Shown piece by piece: positions 23,213 to 35,245 of a stretch of 64,000 nucleotides of DNA. The DNA lies in the NCBI RefSeq assembly GCF_040958095.1, contig NC_091152.1:15592213-15656212 (forward strand), given 5' to 3'. The DNA is from Procambarus clarkii (lineage: Eukaryota > Arthropoda > Malacostraca > Decapoda > Cambaridae). The notes under the pieces are model-generated. The model made no database searches. It saw only the letters and a program-made list of their open reading frames with translations, and was not told the origin of the DNA. Each line of letters begins with the position of its first letter. The stretch's first letter is position 1. The translations under genes were made by a program, and so were the position numbers.

Positions 23213-25380
23213 CGTGCCGTTGGATGACTAGTTTTATAACGAGATACCAATTTTCAAAGATTGAATGAGAGCTTAGAATAATAGATTCTTACTAATGTTT
23301 ATATCCGACGCAAGTAAACTGGCACAGAACTTAAGGGAAGGGGGTGACACTGGACACTTGACGGTGCTATCTCGCACACCGGACTCAGGTGCCCTGAGCT
23401 AACTCTCAATTGAACAATATTGAACACAATCGTGAAGTTAACAGGGAACTCTGAAACAGGAAGCTCTCGCGATATCTAAAACTAGGATCCTTTTCCAATT
23501 ACGTTCACTACAGGGGAGGGGGAAGTAGAGGGGAAGGTGAGGTTCTGGGAGAGAACCACAAGTTGGTCCGCTGAGTGACCTCAGCAGCCACCAGTTCTTG
23601 GTGATCCCGTGAGCGAGCAGCACCAGCCACACGGCACTCACTCAGCGCTCACCACACTTGCCGGTCTTTCGAGGAAGACGCTGGAGCGGCTGATGGATCC
23701 GTCGCAACGGGTTTTCTGGAAGGGCGGACCAGCTTGCAGTTGGGCCAGAGCGAGGAGCAGCCTCAGCTCACGATATCCAAGATCTGCGGATTATCTACGA
23801 TACCCAGCCTCGACATACATCAATTCTGAACGTCTACGACAGAACACCTTTTGATATTCAAGTCAGGTAATCTAGACTAAGATGTCTTGAACTTAACCTT
23901 TCCAAGAAAAATCTTCAACAAGTTGAAAACAATGATGGTGCGTACAAAATCACAACACAGACTGGTGTAGTAGCATAGCCAAACCACGCATAGACGTATA
24001 CACGCACACAGGTTATACACACACGTCGAGTACACACAGCGGGAGGAAGAGAGAGGGAGAGAGAGAGAGAGTGTGCGTGTGTGTGTGAGATGGTGTGGGA
24101 CGCGCGGGGCACTGCTAGGCTGTGCACTGTCTGGAGTCACAGCGTTCACTGAGCTGTCTGGTCCCAGCGCGCCCCCACCCCTCACCACCCACCACCGCCG
24201 CCCCCTCCACACACACCCCATACTACAACCCAAATTTCATCCTTTCCCTGACCGGGTTCTTCTCTTTTTCGTATTCCCTGTCCACGTCTTGGAATGTCTA
24301 TCACAAACATGCAGACTGACGCTTCCTGTCCCTCGAGTGTTGCAGTAGCTTTTAGCCCCACATTTCTGCTCTTTCCTTCTTCCTCTTCCCTATCGACCCA
24401 CCACAGCCCAAATTTCACCCTTCCCCTGAGTGGTCCACCGTCTTTGTACTCCCTGTGTTTCCTACTTTTCTCACTATTCTTTTTACAATTTGCTATAATT
24501 ATTCCCATCCTGGGTTGCCTCAATGTTGACCACACAAACTACTTATATTTATATGTGTAAATTAACCTTTCATTCGTTTACTAATCCACGCGTCCTCTTA
24601 AGCGAGCCTTCACTTGCGTATAAAACTATATTTTAGTTCTTTATTTTTTTGCAGGGGGGGGGCGCCTTAATGTGAATCTGCACCTTTTGCCAATACTTTC
24701 ACTCCTCTCCATCGATCCCCCCGCGGCCCTCGCACCCCCGCCTCGCTGCCTCCACCTTCACTTACTCTACATCATTCCCACTACCTATTTTCAGTTTATA
24801 TACCTTTCTACACATTTTTTTCTTCGTTCCTTCTATAGCCGTACTTTTTTTTGTACAGTATCTCCTTTCATCCGTCGGCCGACGCTTCTCTAACTTTCAA
24901 ACCCCCTTCTTAAATTTCTTCCACTTCTCTTCCAAACACTCCCACCCCCACTGGTCCCTACCCACAACGGTCCCCCCTACCCCCCACAAGTCCCAACTCT
25001 CACTCCAAAAACATCCTCTCCACTTACCGCCAATACTCTTTAGTTCTTTTTTCTCTCTTTCTACTTCTTCAGCCTCTCTCCGCCCTGTCTTAATTACATG
25101 ACCTCGATATCCCGGCCTAAAAATAAAGCAGGACACAGATGTGTCATCATCGCTTCAAGTCCAGACGTTTGGGTATACAAATAATTATACATAGTTAAAG
25201 AGGCACCGAGAGAGAGACTGGAGCGGGCAGGTCGCAAACCCGCCGGGTGTTGGAGCAGCTCGTCCTCTCCAGTTGCCACAACGGATAAAAAATATTGTAC
25301 TAAATCACCAGAATCTAATGCAACCTAATCGAGCGACCCACGCATAGAAAACGTGAATGTTTGTGAGCCGCTTTGATTTA
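23213..25380 (-). promoter_or_regulatory. Region upstream of the CELF start: possible 5'UTR and promoter
   Basis: Directly upstream of the CELF ATG (towards higher coordinates) the sequence is of mixed base composition. It includes a GA/GT simple tract (24050-24088) and a long C/T-rich plus strand (about 24150-25110). No TATA box or initiator can be assigned with confidence. The reading frames here are compositional and do not resemble proteins I know. Confidence 0.35.
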
Positions 25381-25383
25381 TAG

Positions 25384-25506
25384 TGCATCTTATTTTGTCC
25401 GTTTGTACATCTTATTTTGTCCGTTTGTACATCTTATTTTGTCCGTTTGTACAACTTATTTTGTCCGTTTGTACATCTTATTTTGTCCGTTTATACATCT
25501 TATTTG
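25384..25506. repeat. 23-bp minisatellite, about 5-6 copies
   Basis: Units of ACATCTTATTTTGTCCGTTT plus GT(A), the last one interrupted. Confidence 0.92.
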
Positions 25507-25984
25507 TCCTTTTCTTGACGTCAAAATGGAATGTATTAGAGAGGTCAGGTTGTTGGAGAGTAACCAGCTTACTAATGCGTTATCACTAATGCCCTGGAAA
25601 CACTAATCGAGGTGTACTAATTAAGCGACAAAATTATGAATATAAATATAAATAATTATTTTAAATGGCGAACACTTCTTTGAAGACCATTACCATCGCA
25701 GTGTCAATGAGACGCCAAATACTAATTTGATTCCGTGGCTTTGGTTCCGAGATGAAGGTATTGATAAAACAAATTCACGCATATTGACTTGTGCGTTTTG
25801 CAAACTGTTGTTCAGTTCTCGTCTGTGCCATGAAATAGTGCGACCAATGAGGCATACAGTGTCGGCTGTATCAGCCAATAAGCAAGAGCCAGGTGGTGCC
25901 TCGTTCACTTATTAATGCTGCTCTGTGAAAATCAACAATTCAACCCGACATCAGCCTTCACCCAGCGAAGGTAAGGTAATTATC

Positions 25985-26170
25985 AGGGAAAAGCGTCAAG
26001 CCCTTACAACTATATAGCACTTGGAAGGGATCAGGATATGGATTTGGGATGGGACGGGGGGGGGGGGGGAAGGAATGGTGCCCAACCACTTGGACGGTCG
26101 GGGATTGAACGCCGACCTGCATGAAGCGAGACCGTCGCTCTACCGTCCAGCCCAAGTGGTTGCTTTCACC
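25985..26170 (-). repeat. tRNA-derived SINE (SINE family 1), best copy
   Basis: The minus strand begins CCACTTGGGCTGGACGGTAG then AGCGACGGTCTCGCTTCATG (A-box region), then GGTCGGCGTTCAATCCCCGA (B-box region). Its body ends CAAGTGCTATATAGTTGTAA. The head folds like a tRNA but has no anticodon arm of clear identity. Other copies are at 2707, 4525, 52588, 53815, 57215, 60795 and 62030. Confidence 0.8.
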
Positions 26171-26511
26171 TAGCGAAGAAATATACAATAACTAAAGATG
26201 ACACAAAACTGACACATGGTTTGTGCTTTAGTTTGACGTCTATTGTGGAAAATTTACTGTTATCAATAATCGCAAATACCATCCGTACATAACTTGAAAA
26301 ACATAGAGTAACAGGGTAATTCATATTTAAACACATTGTTATCATTCTTTTCAGCATATTTGAAGCCTTGACGAAAAAGATTACGATATTACATATCTAA
26401 ACAATAGTACAGCTTCTGATACTCTCACGAAATACATTTTAGGAAGGAATAGGCTTATATGCAATTAAAGAGGACATTTTAGAATGGATTAGGGAATTCT
26501 TATTTCTAAAT

Positions 26512-26668
26512 GATCCACATGTGGTTCATGAGTGCGTTGAGTAGTAGATACATATGTGGTTCATGAGTGTGTTGAGTAGTAGATACATATGTGGTTCATG
26601 AGTGTGTTGAGTAGCAGATACATATGTGGTTCATGAGTGCGTTGAGTAGCAGGCACATATGTGGCTCC
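26512..26668. repeat. 34-bp minisatellite, 4 copies
   Basis: Units of ATGTGGTTCATGAGTGTGTT plus GAGTAGTAGATACAT, the last one decayed. Confidence 0.93.
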
Positions 26669-26790
26669 AGTACATGAACCAGCACGCACATATATGATTC
26701 AAATGTATAACACTAGTATATAGCACGCAAGTATATTGTTTAAATTAAAAATGGTTTATGTGAAAATTTTACCCTCATTTTTACCATTTT

Positions 26791-26818
26791 TGTAATCCGA
26801 CAAAGCCGGATTACAAAT
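26791..26818. repeat. Short perfect inverted repeat
   Basis: TTGTAATCCG and CGGATTACAA flank ACAAAGC, giving a 10-bp stem. No function is assigned. Confidence 0.6.
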
Positions 26819-26974
26819 GTGTATAGCATACACATAAGAATACAAGAACTCACATACACTACACAAGTATAATAACGAGATTAATTAATGGCAGGATCTG
26901 GAGCAGAAGCTGAATGCCACGATAGGTCACAGTCAGTCCGACCATCCTCACTTATAAGAACATTCCTCTCAATG

Positions 26975-27095
26975 ATCAACACACCACACATCGCAAGGCG
27001 AAGAAACGGCGACTTTTTGGCCCGTTCTGGACCATTATCAAGCCGTGATAATGATCCAGGACCGAAACGTCGTCGTCTCTTCATCTTCTGATGTT
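26975..27095. repeat. Decayed copy of the hammerhead palindrome
   Basis: Shares ACACACCACACATC, GGCCCGTTCTGGACCATTAT, GATCCAGGACCGAAACGTCG and TCTTCATCTTCTGATG with 7454-7609 and 58180-58350. Stem II has lost pairing (GATCC with GGACC), so both motifs are probably inactive. Confidence 0.75.
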
Positions 27096-27263
27096 TGGTT
27101 TGGTTTTCATCATATCTTCAGCCACGTTGTCACTAATCGTCAGCATTCCTTTTCAACATTCTAAAGAAATGACATTTGGAAATAAGGGAGGAAAACCTGG
27201 AGTCATGGTTGAGAGTAAGTGAACAATATTCGTGATGTAAAAAGACTGAGATACGGACCCAGG

Positions 27264-27523
27264 AGCCAGATTCACGAAAGCACTTACGCAAGCACTGACG
27301 AACCTGTACATCTTTTCTCAATCTTTGGCGGCTTTGTTTCCAATTATTAAACAGTTAATGAGTTCCGAAGCATCAGGAGGCTGTTTTTAACAATAACAAC
27401 AGTTGAATGGGAAGTTTTCATGCTTGTAAACTGTTTAATAAATATAACCAAAGCCGTCAAAGATTGAGGAAAGATATACACGTTCGTAAGTGCTTGCGTA
27501 AGTGCTTTCGTGAATCTAGTGCC
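27264..27523. mobile_element. 250-bp foldback element, copy 1 (family F1)
   Basis: Begins GCCAGATTCACGAAAGCACT and ends CTTTCGTGAATCTAGTGCC. The termini are inverted repeats continuing through AATCTTTGGCGGCTTTG / CAAAGCCGTCAAAGATTG. It is non-autonomous, with no transposase. Confidence 0.85.
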
Positions 27524-27529
27524 AGAAAC

Positions 27530-28200
27530 ACGAGATGTTATTATAAAGTACAAACCACGTGGAGCACATCAAGGTAACGGTGGCGTGTCGTATTCCCTCG
27601 CATTAAGGGGGCGTTATTCGGGTATATTAAAGTTGTTGTTCAGAGTCAACCATTATTTTTGACTAGTTGTATATGAAAAGGGCTGCAATTGTTCTAAGTT
27701 TCCGAACTGTAGCCTAAATAGTATGGGAGATTTTTAATTTTTTTTCAACGAATTTTACACATTTTCAAGTGTAAGTTTACAATCACACCTTTCAGATATA
27801 ATCATTCTATGACACTTTTCTGACACATTAACATATAATAAAGGATCTCTTGCAAGAGATTTTCCAAAACGTCTTTAGTTTTCCTAATACAAATAGTCTA
27901 CGTTCCCCCCATAAAAATCAAAATATTCCGTTGATAATGCCTACCTAACGATGTCTACATATTAAAATCCTTATTACACAAATTTACATTACCTGCTAGT
28001 AACATAATTTACGATACTAAGTTATGAAAAATAACAATTTATCAGTTGAAAGTTCATTAAAATAGCACCAAACATTTTACAATATAAAAGAAAATGAGAC
28101 TAGCGGGAATTACATGCAGCCTATTGGCCCATACTCCCGTTGATGACACGCTCTCTGATGGTGTCTTATTAAGTAACAACCAGATTTTTAGTTAAGTAGC
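27530..28200. other. Non-coding AT-rich interval
   Basis: No recognised gene, RNA or repeat. Confidence 0.45.
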
Positions 28201-28204
28201 TTCC

Positions 28205-28345
28205 TGTTTGAGGTTATCTTGAAAGGATTTCGGGGCTTAGCGTCCCCGCGGCCCGGTCCTCGACCAGGCCTCCTGGTTGCTGGACTGATCAACCAGGCTG
28301 CTGGACGCGGCTGCTCGCAGCCTGACGTCAGTATAGTTCGACATT
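28205..28345 (-). mobile_element. LINE family C fragment
   Basis: The minus strand encodes RAAASSSLVDQSSNQEAW, matching QTAAFNSLVEQTTNQEAW at 18685-19105. It is followed by GACCGGGCCGCGGGGACGCT at the DNA level. Confidence 0.65.
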
Positions 28346-28729
28346 GGTAAACCTCGATATAAGCCTAAAGTGTTTGTTTGGGGGGGGGGGGGGGTGAGAA
28401 ATCCACCACATATACGAACCACCCGGCCAGGCTGTCCCTTACTAAACAACCACCCATGGTAGCGTGGAAAAAGGGTGAATCACTCGCTAATGTCCTAGTA
28501 AGGACCAAATTTCCACGAGATCGACAACACTAAGGTGTGTAAACATGAAGATCGCTCCCGGACGCGAGGAGCAACAACTGGCGCGGGTTAAAGGGGCGTT
28601 TATACCAAGGTTGGAGAGTGGCAAACATTGGCCAATGTTTGGTGCATATAAAATTAATATTCCTGGCTACCTTGTGTCAAAATGTATATTCCTGTATATA
28701 TTATATACGTGTATGTATATTCCTATATG

Positions 28730-28732
<3 letters not shown>

Positions 28733-28775
<43 letters not shown>
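28733..28775. repeat. (AT)n microsatellite
   Basis: Pure AT bordering foldback copy 1. Confidence 0.95.
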
Positions 28776-28778
<3 letters not shown>

Positions 28779-29145
28779 GTACCTAGTAGCCAGAACTCAC
28801 TTCTCAGCCTACTATGCAAGGCCCGATTTGCCTAATAAGCCAAGTTTTTCTGAATTAATATATTTTCTCTAATTTTTTTCTCATGAAATGATAAAGCTAC
28901 CCATTTCATTATGTATGAGGTCAATTTTTTTTTATTGGAGTTAAAGTTAACGTAGATATATGACCGAACCTAACCAACCCTACCTAACCTAACCTAACCT
29001 ATCTTTATAGGTTAGGTTAGGTTAGGTAGCCGAAAACGTTAGGTTAGGTAGTCGAAAAAACATTAATTCATGAAAACTAGGCTTATTAGGCAAATCAGGC
29101 CTTGCATAGTAGGCTGAGAAGTGAGTTCTGGCTACTAGGTACGAC
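28776..29145. mobile_element. Foldback element with TTAGG core, copy 1 (family F2)
   Basis: Ends are GTCGTACCTAGTAGCCAGAA and its exact reverse complement; the inverted repeat covers about 75 bp per side. The centre holds CCTAACCTAACCTAACCTA, a short loop, and TAGGTTAGGTTAGGTTAGG, i.e. opposed arthropod telomere-type TTAGG runs. Flanked by (AT)n on both sides, consistent with TA target sites. Confidence 0.88.

Positions 29146-29225
<80 letters not shown>
29146..29225. repeat. (AT)n between the two F2 copies
   Basis: Pure AT with one GTAT interruption. Confidence 0.95.
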
Positions 29226-29228
<3 letters not shown>

Positions 29229-29602
29229 GTACCTAGTAGCCAGAACGCACTTCTCAGCTTACTATGCATGGCCCGATTTGCCTAATAAGCCAAGTTTTCC
29301 TGAATTAATATAGTTTCTCTAATTGTTTTCTTATGAAATGATAAAGCTACTCATTTCATTATGTATGAGGTCAATTTTTTTTTATTGGAGTTAAAATTAA
29401 CGTAGATATATGACCGAACCTAACCAACCCTACCTAACCTAACCTAACCTATCTTTATAGGTTAGGTTAGGTTAGGTAGCCAAAAAAGTTAGGTTAGGTT
29501 AGGTTAGGTAGTCGAAAACACATTAATTCATGAAAACTTGGCTTATTAGGCAAATCAGGCCTTGCATATTAGGCTGAGAAGTGCGTTCTGGCTACTAGGT
29601 AC

Positions 29603-29605
<3 letters not shown>
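29226..29605. mobile_element. Foldback element with TTAGG core, copy 2 (family F2)
   Basis: About 95% like 28776-29145 and in the same orientation, with a longer TTAGG run (GGTTAGGTTAGGTTAGG at 29488-29511). Confidence 0.88.
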
Positions 29606-29665
<60 letters not shown>

Positions 29666-29723
29666 TATAACTTTATATAATATAGTTATATATTATATTA
29701 TATATAATACATATAATATATAC

Positions 29724-29791
<68 letters not shown>

Positions 29792-29990
29792 ATTATATAT
29801 ATAATATATAATATATATATATTATATATCTATATTATATATATTATATAATATTATATGCGAACAAGCCTGAATGGCTTGTTATATTATATATAATATA
29901 TAAATATATTATATAATATATATACATATATATATATATATATTATATGTAATATATATATATATTATATGCAATATATATATTATATAT
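29606..29990. repeat. Complex (AT)n/TATAATATA tract
   Basis: About 385 bp of AT dinucleotides and TATAATATAT variants, broken only by GCGAACAAGCCTGAATGGCT near 29860. Confidence 0.95.
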
Positions 29991-30058
29991 AGGAGCTGGA
30001 CGAGGTCTTCGAACGCTGGTTGTTTAATTGTTATATATTTGTGTGTGTGTGTTCTCTG

Positions 30059-30060
<2 letters not shown>

Positions 30061-30122
<62 letters not shown>
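30061..30122. repeat. (AT)n microsatellite
   Basis: About 62 bp of pure AT. Confidence 0.96.
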
Positions 30123-30126
<4 letters not shown>

Positions 30127-30129
30127 AAA

Positions 30130-31440
30130 TATACGGTGATATACTAAGGCGCTATGATCGAGAGATAAGAGGTACGATATCGTACGCTAACACGTATGAG
30201 CTCTATGAATCCTGACTGGATATAAATCTATTGGCGGATTGAGTTCTGGGAAAAGCATGATGCTGAATATCTTATCCTAACCAATTCAGGTACTTGATCA
30301 AAGCCCTAAATCCTTACATCATAGCAAAGCCCTATACAGTAATGCAAAATATCTGCATTCAAGTTAAATAAATAATCAACAATCGAAAACTTTATAGATG
30401 ATAGTTTCCAGAAACCGGTGTAGCAGTTATCACACTTATCCGGCCGCCTCATAAATGAGAACTAGGTTCAAATCCTGGCTAGGGTGGGACAACTGTGCAC
30501 CGTCATTTCACTGATCACCACCTGCATGTGAAACGATTGGCGAATTGTGTACTATGGAAAACAATTATTATACAGTTTCAAAACCAACTTTCTTTGGGAG
30601 AGCTCTTAGTCTACAAGAAAACTTAGTTGGAAAACCTTTGCTCCTCTAAACTCGGGCACCGGTTCGAAACCGGTGGGTCTCGACCCCACTTGGGGATTGC
30701 TAAATGTTTTCTGGGGTGTCAGGAACCTAAATTCTGAGTGCATCTGAATCATCGAGAATTTAGCAAGTGCTGATTATCATGATCAGGAAATGTTTAAAAA
30801 TGCTCACACTTGTAAAAGTCTTACATTATTAACCGGTATGTTTATTTAACTAGTATGACTATTACTTTGATTATGCATACACACCTGTTTGAATGTTTGT
30901 CCAGGGAAAGTAATGTACACAAATTATACAACAAAAAATTCTTTTACTTTATAAAAATTAGCTGCATGTACGTGTCACCAAATTTAGTGAGAGATCGTGG
31001 GCAACTGGTCTAAGCCTACGCTTTATATACGTTTAAATCACGTTCTAACTCGCCTAAAATAGCACGCAGTTTCCCCATTATATGCCTTACCTTATCCCTG
31101 AAAGAGATAAGTCTTGCACTCATCATTTACTGTTATTTGACAATAAAGCGCACATTTAAATTTTTTGCAGTGGTAAGGAATTTTTTGCTTACTCATATAA
31201 AACTTATGTACATCTTAGTGTATTTAGATATAGCCAAACAAATTTATGTTTATATTAATATTTATAATTTATTTAAGCTTCGTGAAAAAATTATTAGAAA
31301 ATTAGTTTAATTTTTTATTGTCAGTATACCTCTGAATTATTGTGCATTAGAAAGTGGGTTCTGTCATTTTCATACGGTGTATATTTTGAGTACTGTATAT
31401 TAATTTGTATTTCAATAATTTATATTTTTCAGATAATACC
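30130..31440. other. Non-coding interval with tRNA-like fragments
   Basis: No protein-like frame. B-box-like words occur at about 30468 (AGGTTCAAATCCTGG, with ACCGGTGTAGCAGTTATC upstream) and 30663 (GGTTCGAAACCGGTGGGTCT). They look like SINE heads and not functional tRNAs. Confidence 0.45.
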
Positions 31441-31444
31441 CATG

Positions 31445-32870
31445 GCGAAAGTGTAAATATTCAGAAGACTATCTGAAACTTGACTCCATCACGAAGATCA
31501 GCATTAGCACTGAGAAGCCATATTGCATTTTGCACAATGTTGTCCTCATTGCTGAATTTCTGAAACCTTTAAACTCAAACGTCACTTATTGAGACAAAAC
31601 ATCCACATCATATTTAAAAGGATTTGTAGTTTTTCGCTGCCGTGATTGGCATAAAACGTCAGAGGTTTGATCCGAGAGGGAGTTTTAGTCAACAGGGCAA
31701 AGCAGTGCAGTGCAGGCATCATATGAAGTCTCATTGAAACTGCCGAATAAAAAGCCTCATGCAATTGGAGAAGCGCTTATCAAACCCTGCATGTTGAAGA
31801 TGGTAAAGGCATTCTTGGGAAATCCGGAGAGATAATGTACTAAATATGTCAAATAATACAGATCTCTAGAAGGGGGCTTTCAGTTATGTCTATGAACGTC
31901 TATGAGCAGGGTTTGGATAACATCTAGGCTTCTCCATTGTTCTCACTTCAAGTTGATCAACATACGTGAGTTCATGTCCTTAGTTGCTTGTCTTCGTAAA
32001 CCATATTCATTCAGATGACATGTAAGAAGAATTTCTGTTTTGTAGTCCTCTCGAAACCACTACAAAATCTGAAGATATGCACCTCTTTTCATGGTAAAGG
32101 ACTGGAGTGAAAAAAAAGTCGTAGGGGTTTGTGCAGATGGAGAACCAGCTATACTAGAGTCAAAGTTATGCTTCCAGACGAAAGTGAAAGAACTTGCTCA
32201 AGCAAATGATATTCACTGCATGAACCACCGATATGCTCTTGTCAGTAAGGCTCTTCTAGCCTCTCTGCAGGAAGTGCATGATTCTGTGATTAAAATTGTG
32301 AATTACATCTGCGTTGGGGGCCCTCTACACCCGTTTGTTCAAAGAACTCTGGCCATGAGGCCAGAGTTTCTTCTGGCCTGCACTGCAGTGCAGTGCAGTG
32401 CATCTAAGGTGAACTAGATAAGATCCTAAAGGAGCACCTTGAATCCTTTGAATGTAATTTCAGCGGTACTTCGTCGAGCTCATGCATGAAGAGGCAGCTC
32501 TGGTATGAAACTAATTCTCTGCTTCCCTGGATGTATCCAGCATTCCCGATGAAGTTCAGGATGAATTCTTGGATCTGCAGAACGATTCCCCAGCACGTGA
32601 CCTGTTTTATGAAAACTGGCTGACTCAATTCTGGTGTGCTATGCATTAGTCATATCCGAATATCATCATGTTTGCCTTCCGAGCTCTGCTTCCAGTTGCC
32701 TCCACCTACCGCTGTAAAGCGAGATTTTCAACCATTTTCCATATTAAAACAAAAGCAAAGAACATATTAAATGTTCTGGAAAACTCGAGATTGGCATTGG
32801 CCAATACATAGCCACGAATTTCCCAGATGCTGACTGTACAGATGCAGCCATAAGCATCTCACTAAGTCAA
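31445..32870 (+). pseudogene. Dead ZBED5-like / hAT-type transposase gene
   Basis: Fragments in changing frames follow the order of ZBED5/hAT-family proteins. A damaged BED finger comes first (31445-31590: RKCKYSEDYLKLDSI, PYCILHNVV, EFLKP; one Cys is now Asn). Next is SPLFSLQVDQ (about 31935-31965). Then comes 32091-32300, with WSEKKVVGVCADGEPAILES, HCMNHRYALVSKALLASL and SVIKIVNYI, where the DGxPA and HCxxHR motifs are typical. The hAT dimerisation region is at 32580-32810 (FYENWLTQFWCAMH, RALLPVASTYRC, IKTKAKNILNVLENSRLALA). Stops and frameshifts occur throughout. It could be a decayed transposon or a retrocopied host gene; no terminal repeats were identified. Confidence 0.82.
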
Positions 32871-33054
32871 TAAATTTTGAGAAAAAAAGATATAATGAAG
32901 GATGAGTTAAAAAAAAATTCAGGTAAATTTCTCCCAGAATTGTCATTATTTCAATGGTCGAAGAATATTCAAATTAAACTTTTAATTAAATGCACAAAGA
33001 AACTACATTTGTGCATTTGTAGCAAATGCAAATGCTGCAAATTTGCTGCATTTG

Positions 33055-34234
33055 CAGCAATAAAAATGATGGAAAGTTCCTTGGCCTGTACTTAGACAAG
33101 AGACTCAACTTCAGTATCCATATACAACACATAACTAAAAAGGTTTCTAAAACAGTTGGTATACTCTCTAAGATCAGATATTATGTACCCTACTCTGTTC
33201 TCCTCTCACTCTATTATGCACTTATCTATCCCTATCTTACTTATGGTATCTGTGCTTGGGGTTCAACCTCTGCATACTACCTCAAGCCCATCATAATCCA
33301 GCAAAAATTTGCTATCAGTACAATAACTAACTCTGCCTTCAGACAACACACAGCTCCCTTATTCAAATCCCTAAACATGCTAAACATAAATTCACTCCAT
33401 ACTTTCTCTTGTGTAAATTACGGTTTATAAAAACCATTTTCTAAGTGTAAATCCTGTTCTGAAACTCTTCCTGGACAGATGTAATAGAACACATGCCCAC
33501 CACACCAGACATAAATATCTCTTTGATATCCCCAGAGTCAAACTTAATCTATGTAAATACCATGCAAATAAAGGGGGCTAGTCAATGGAACTCACTCTCT
33601 AATGATTTGAAAAGCTGTCCAATTTTTGCCTTATTCAAAAATAAAACCAAAAAGTACCTAATTTCATCTTCATAGTTTTCTACCATGGGCTTTATCTTCA
33701 CACTGTATCTAGTGCTACTCAATCCCCCAATATTTGTACCTAAGCCATATTACTTTACCATTGTAATCTTAGATATTATCTGATATCATGGTTGTTGTAA
33801 TGAGTACATATTCTACTGCATTATTCCTTGAAACTTTTCCTCGAAATGATCCTCATACTGTGCTTCAGTGAACCAATGTATAACCCTGAAATGCTCTCCT
33901 CATGTACCTAGTAATCCTTGTTTCTTTGTTGTGTATTGTTATTATTGTGTATTATTCTGATCTGCTTTTGTGTCAAAATTTCCTCAAATTACCTGTAAAC
34001 ATTTTTTGTCAATTTTACTGTAATTATTCACCTTAAAATTATCTGTACCTGTAAAGAAAAGCTGTAAAATACCATTTAACATTTTTTTTATCAATTTTAC
34101 TGTTAATTTATAAAAAAAATTATGTTAGTTTAAGGACTTGCCCGAAACGCTATGCGTGCTAGTGGCTTTACAAGAATGTTAATTCAACTTATTTTCTATA
34201 TTCTTTGTTAACCCCCAATGTAACTTCTTGTATA

Positions 34235-34269
<35 letters not shown>

Positions 34270-34280
34270 ATTTGAAGAGA
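33055..34280 (+). mobile_element. LINE family A: ORF2 C-terminal third, 3'UTR and (AAAT)n tail, copy 1
   Basis: Encodes the region following the RT catalytic core: FLGLYLDKRLNFSIHIQHIT, KKVSKTVGILSKIRYYVPYS, LLSLYYALIYPYLTYGICAW and TAPLFKSLNMLNINSLHTFS. A frameshift near 33425 leads to the terminal part KGASQWNSLSNDLKSC ... KTKKYLISSS (stop about 33674). These motifs are typical of the CR1/L2/Jockey-like group. The 3'UTR ends with the hairpin word CCCGAAACGCTATGCGTGCT at 34139 and an (AAAT)n tail at 34236-34272. Confidence 0.88.
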
Positions 34281-34384
34281 AGCGTTGTAGCTGAACTTCT
34301 GGAACACATCCAGAGTTCATAGGGCAATGCGTGAAAACCCTGACTTGGCTTCAGTTGAAGCCTCAGAACCCCTAGAGGATTCAG

Positions 34385-34500
34385 TTGAATCCTAGGTTGC
34401 AGTGCTTTTGACCATGTCGTGGTATAAGGCGTGTGCTTGCTAGTACCCAGAGCATAGGTTCGAATCCCCCCTCATGGCTCCTACTGATTTTCTTTAAATG
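34385..34500 (+). repeat. tRNA-like SINE head
   Basis: GACCATGTCGTGGTATAAGG (A-box-like) and CATAGGTTCGAATCCCCCCT (B box) at a spacing close to that of a tRNA. Poor stem pairing argues against a functional tRNA. Confidence 0.4.
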
Positions 34501-35090
34501 ATATGATTGCTTCTAAATTATTTGAAAAAAATTGAATTGTGAAAGTATGACAAGGGTGGGGTGGAGGGAAGCAGATCATTTGAGTATTAGAAAATATGGC
34601 CAGAAGTACAAAGAAGTTGGGAACCACTGCTCTGATGTATACAAAATATATATACCACAATTTCCTATCAGCAGAATTGCTACTAGGCTATTCACACTCG
34701 ATATTATTGTGTTTAAAATACAATTTGAGTTTATATCAATGAATGTTCATAAGGGGGAATCAAGTTATCTTTAGCCAGTGATTAGTGTTGGTAATGTGGT
34801 TGGACTGCTTGTCAAGTTGTTGGTTTTCTTGGTTTCTAATATTACTTTATTTCTTACCAATTTCAATTTACTTTTAATACTGTATTCTGGGATTTATATG
34901 TCCAGTTTATTGGTATAGTATACTACTAGTACTCTATTTTCATTTGTAGTTTGATGTTTTTTTTCTTCGGGTAAGAAAATGTTTGTTCCCTGATATTTTG
35001 TCTATATTAATTTTACATATCTGTTTAGGTGTTTGTTTCTACTTCGGGCGAGGATTTCACAGCATCAATCATTTGTGAAACAGCATCATT
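34500..35090. other. Non-coding interval
   Basis: AT-rich. No gene or recognised repeat beyond the flanking elements. Confidence 0.45.
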
Positions 35091-35097
35091 CACAGCA

Positions 35098-35245
35098 TCA
35101 GTCATGTGCCAGAAACGCTATGCGTACTAGTGGCTTTAGGTATTGTATGTACTACCTCTATCTTTAAATCTAACAGAATGTTTGTACTGTAACGCTGCAA
35201 CTATGTGTGTACTGTTCCTAAATAAATTATTATTATTATTAATTT
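35098..35245 (+). mobile_element. 3'-terminal repeat with conserved hairpin, (ATT)n tail
   Basis: GTGCCAGAAACGCTATGCGT, then ACTAGTGGCTTTAGGTATTG and TATGTACTACCTCTATC, ending AATAAATTATTATTATTATT. Same family as 46000-46125 and (reversed) 55075-55215. Confidence 0.7.

Noticed and set aside
26979..27080. Functional hammerheads in the third palindrome copy
   Set aside because: Stem II pairing and the UUGANAA core are damaged on both strands; kept only as a decayed repeat.
30440..30700. Possible tRNA genes at B-box-like words
   Set aside because: The A-box spacing and the acceptor and anticodon stems do not fold; they look like SINE remnants.
34139..34160. Hammerhead ribozyme at the LINE A 3' hairpin
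   Set aside because: GAA and a helix-III-like hairpin are present, but no CUGANGA core or stem II lies upstream, and two of six copies have G at the cleavage position.
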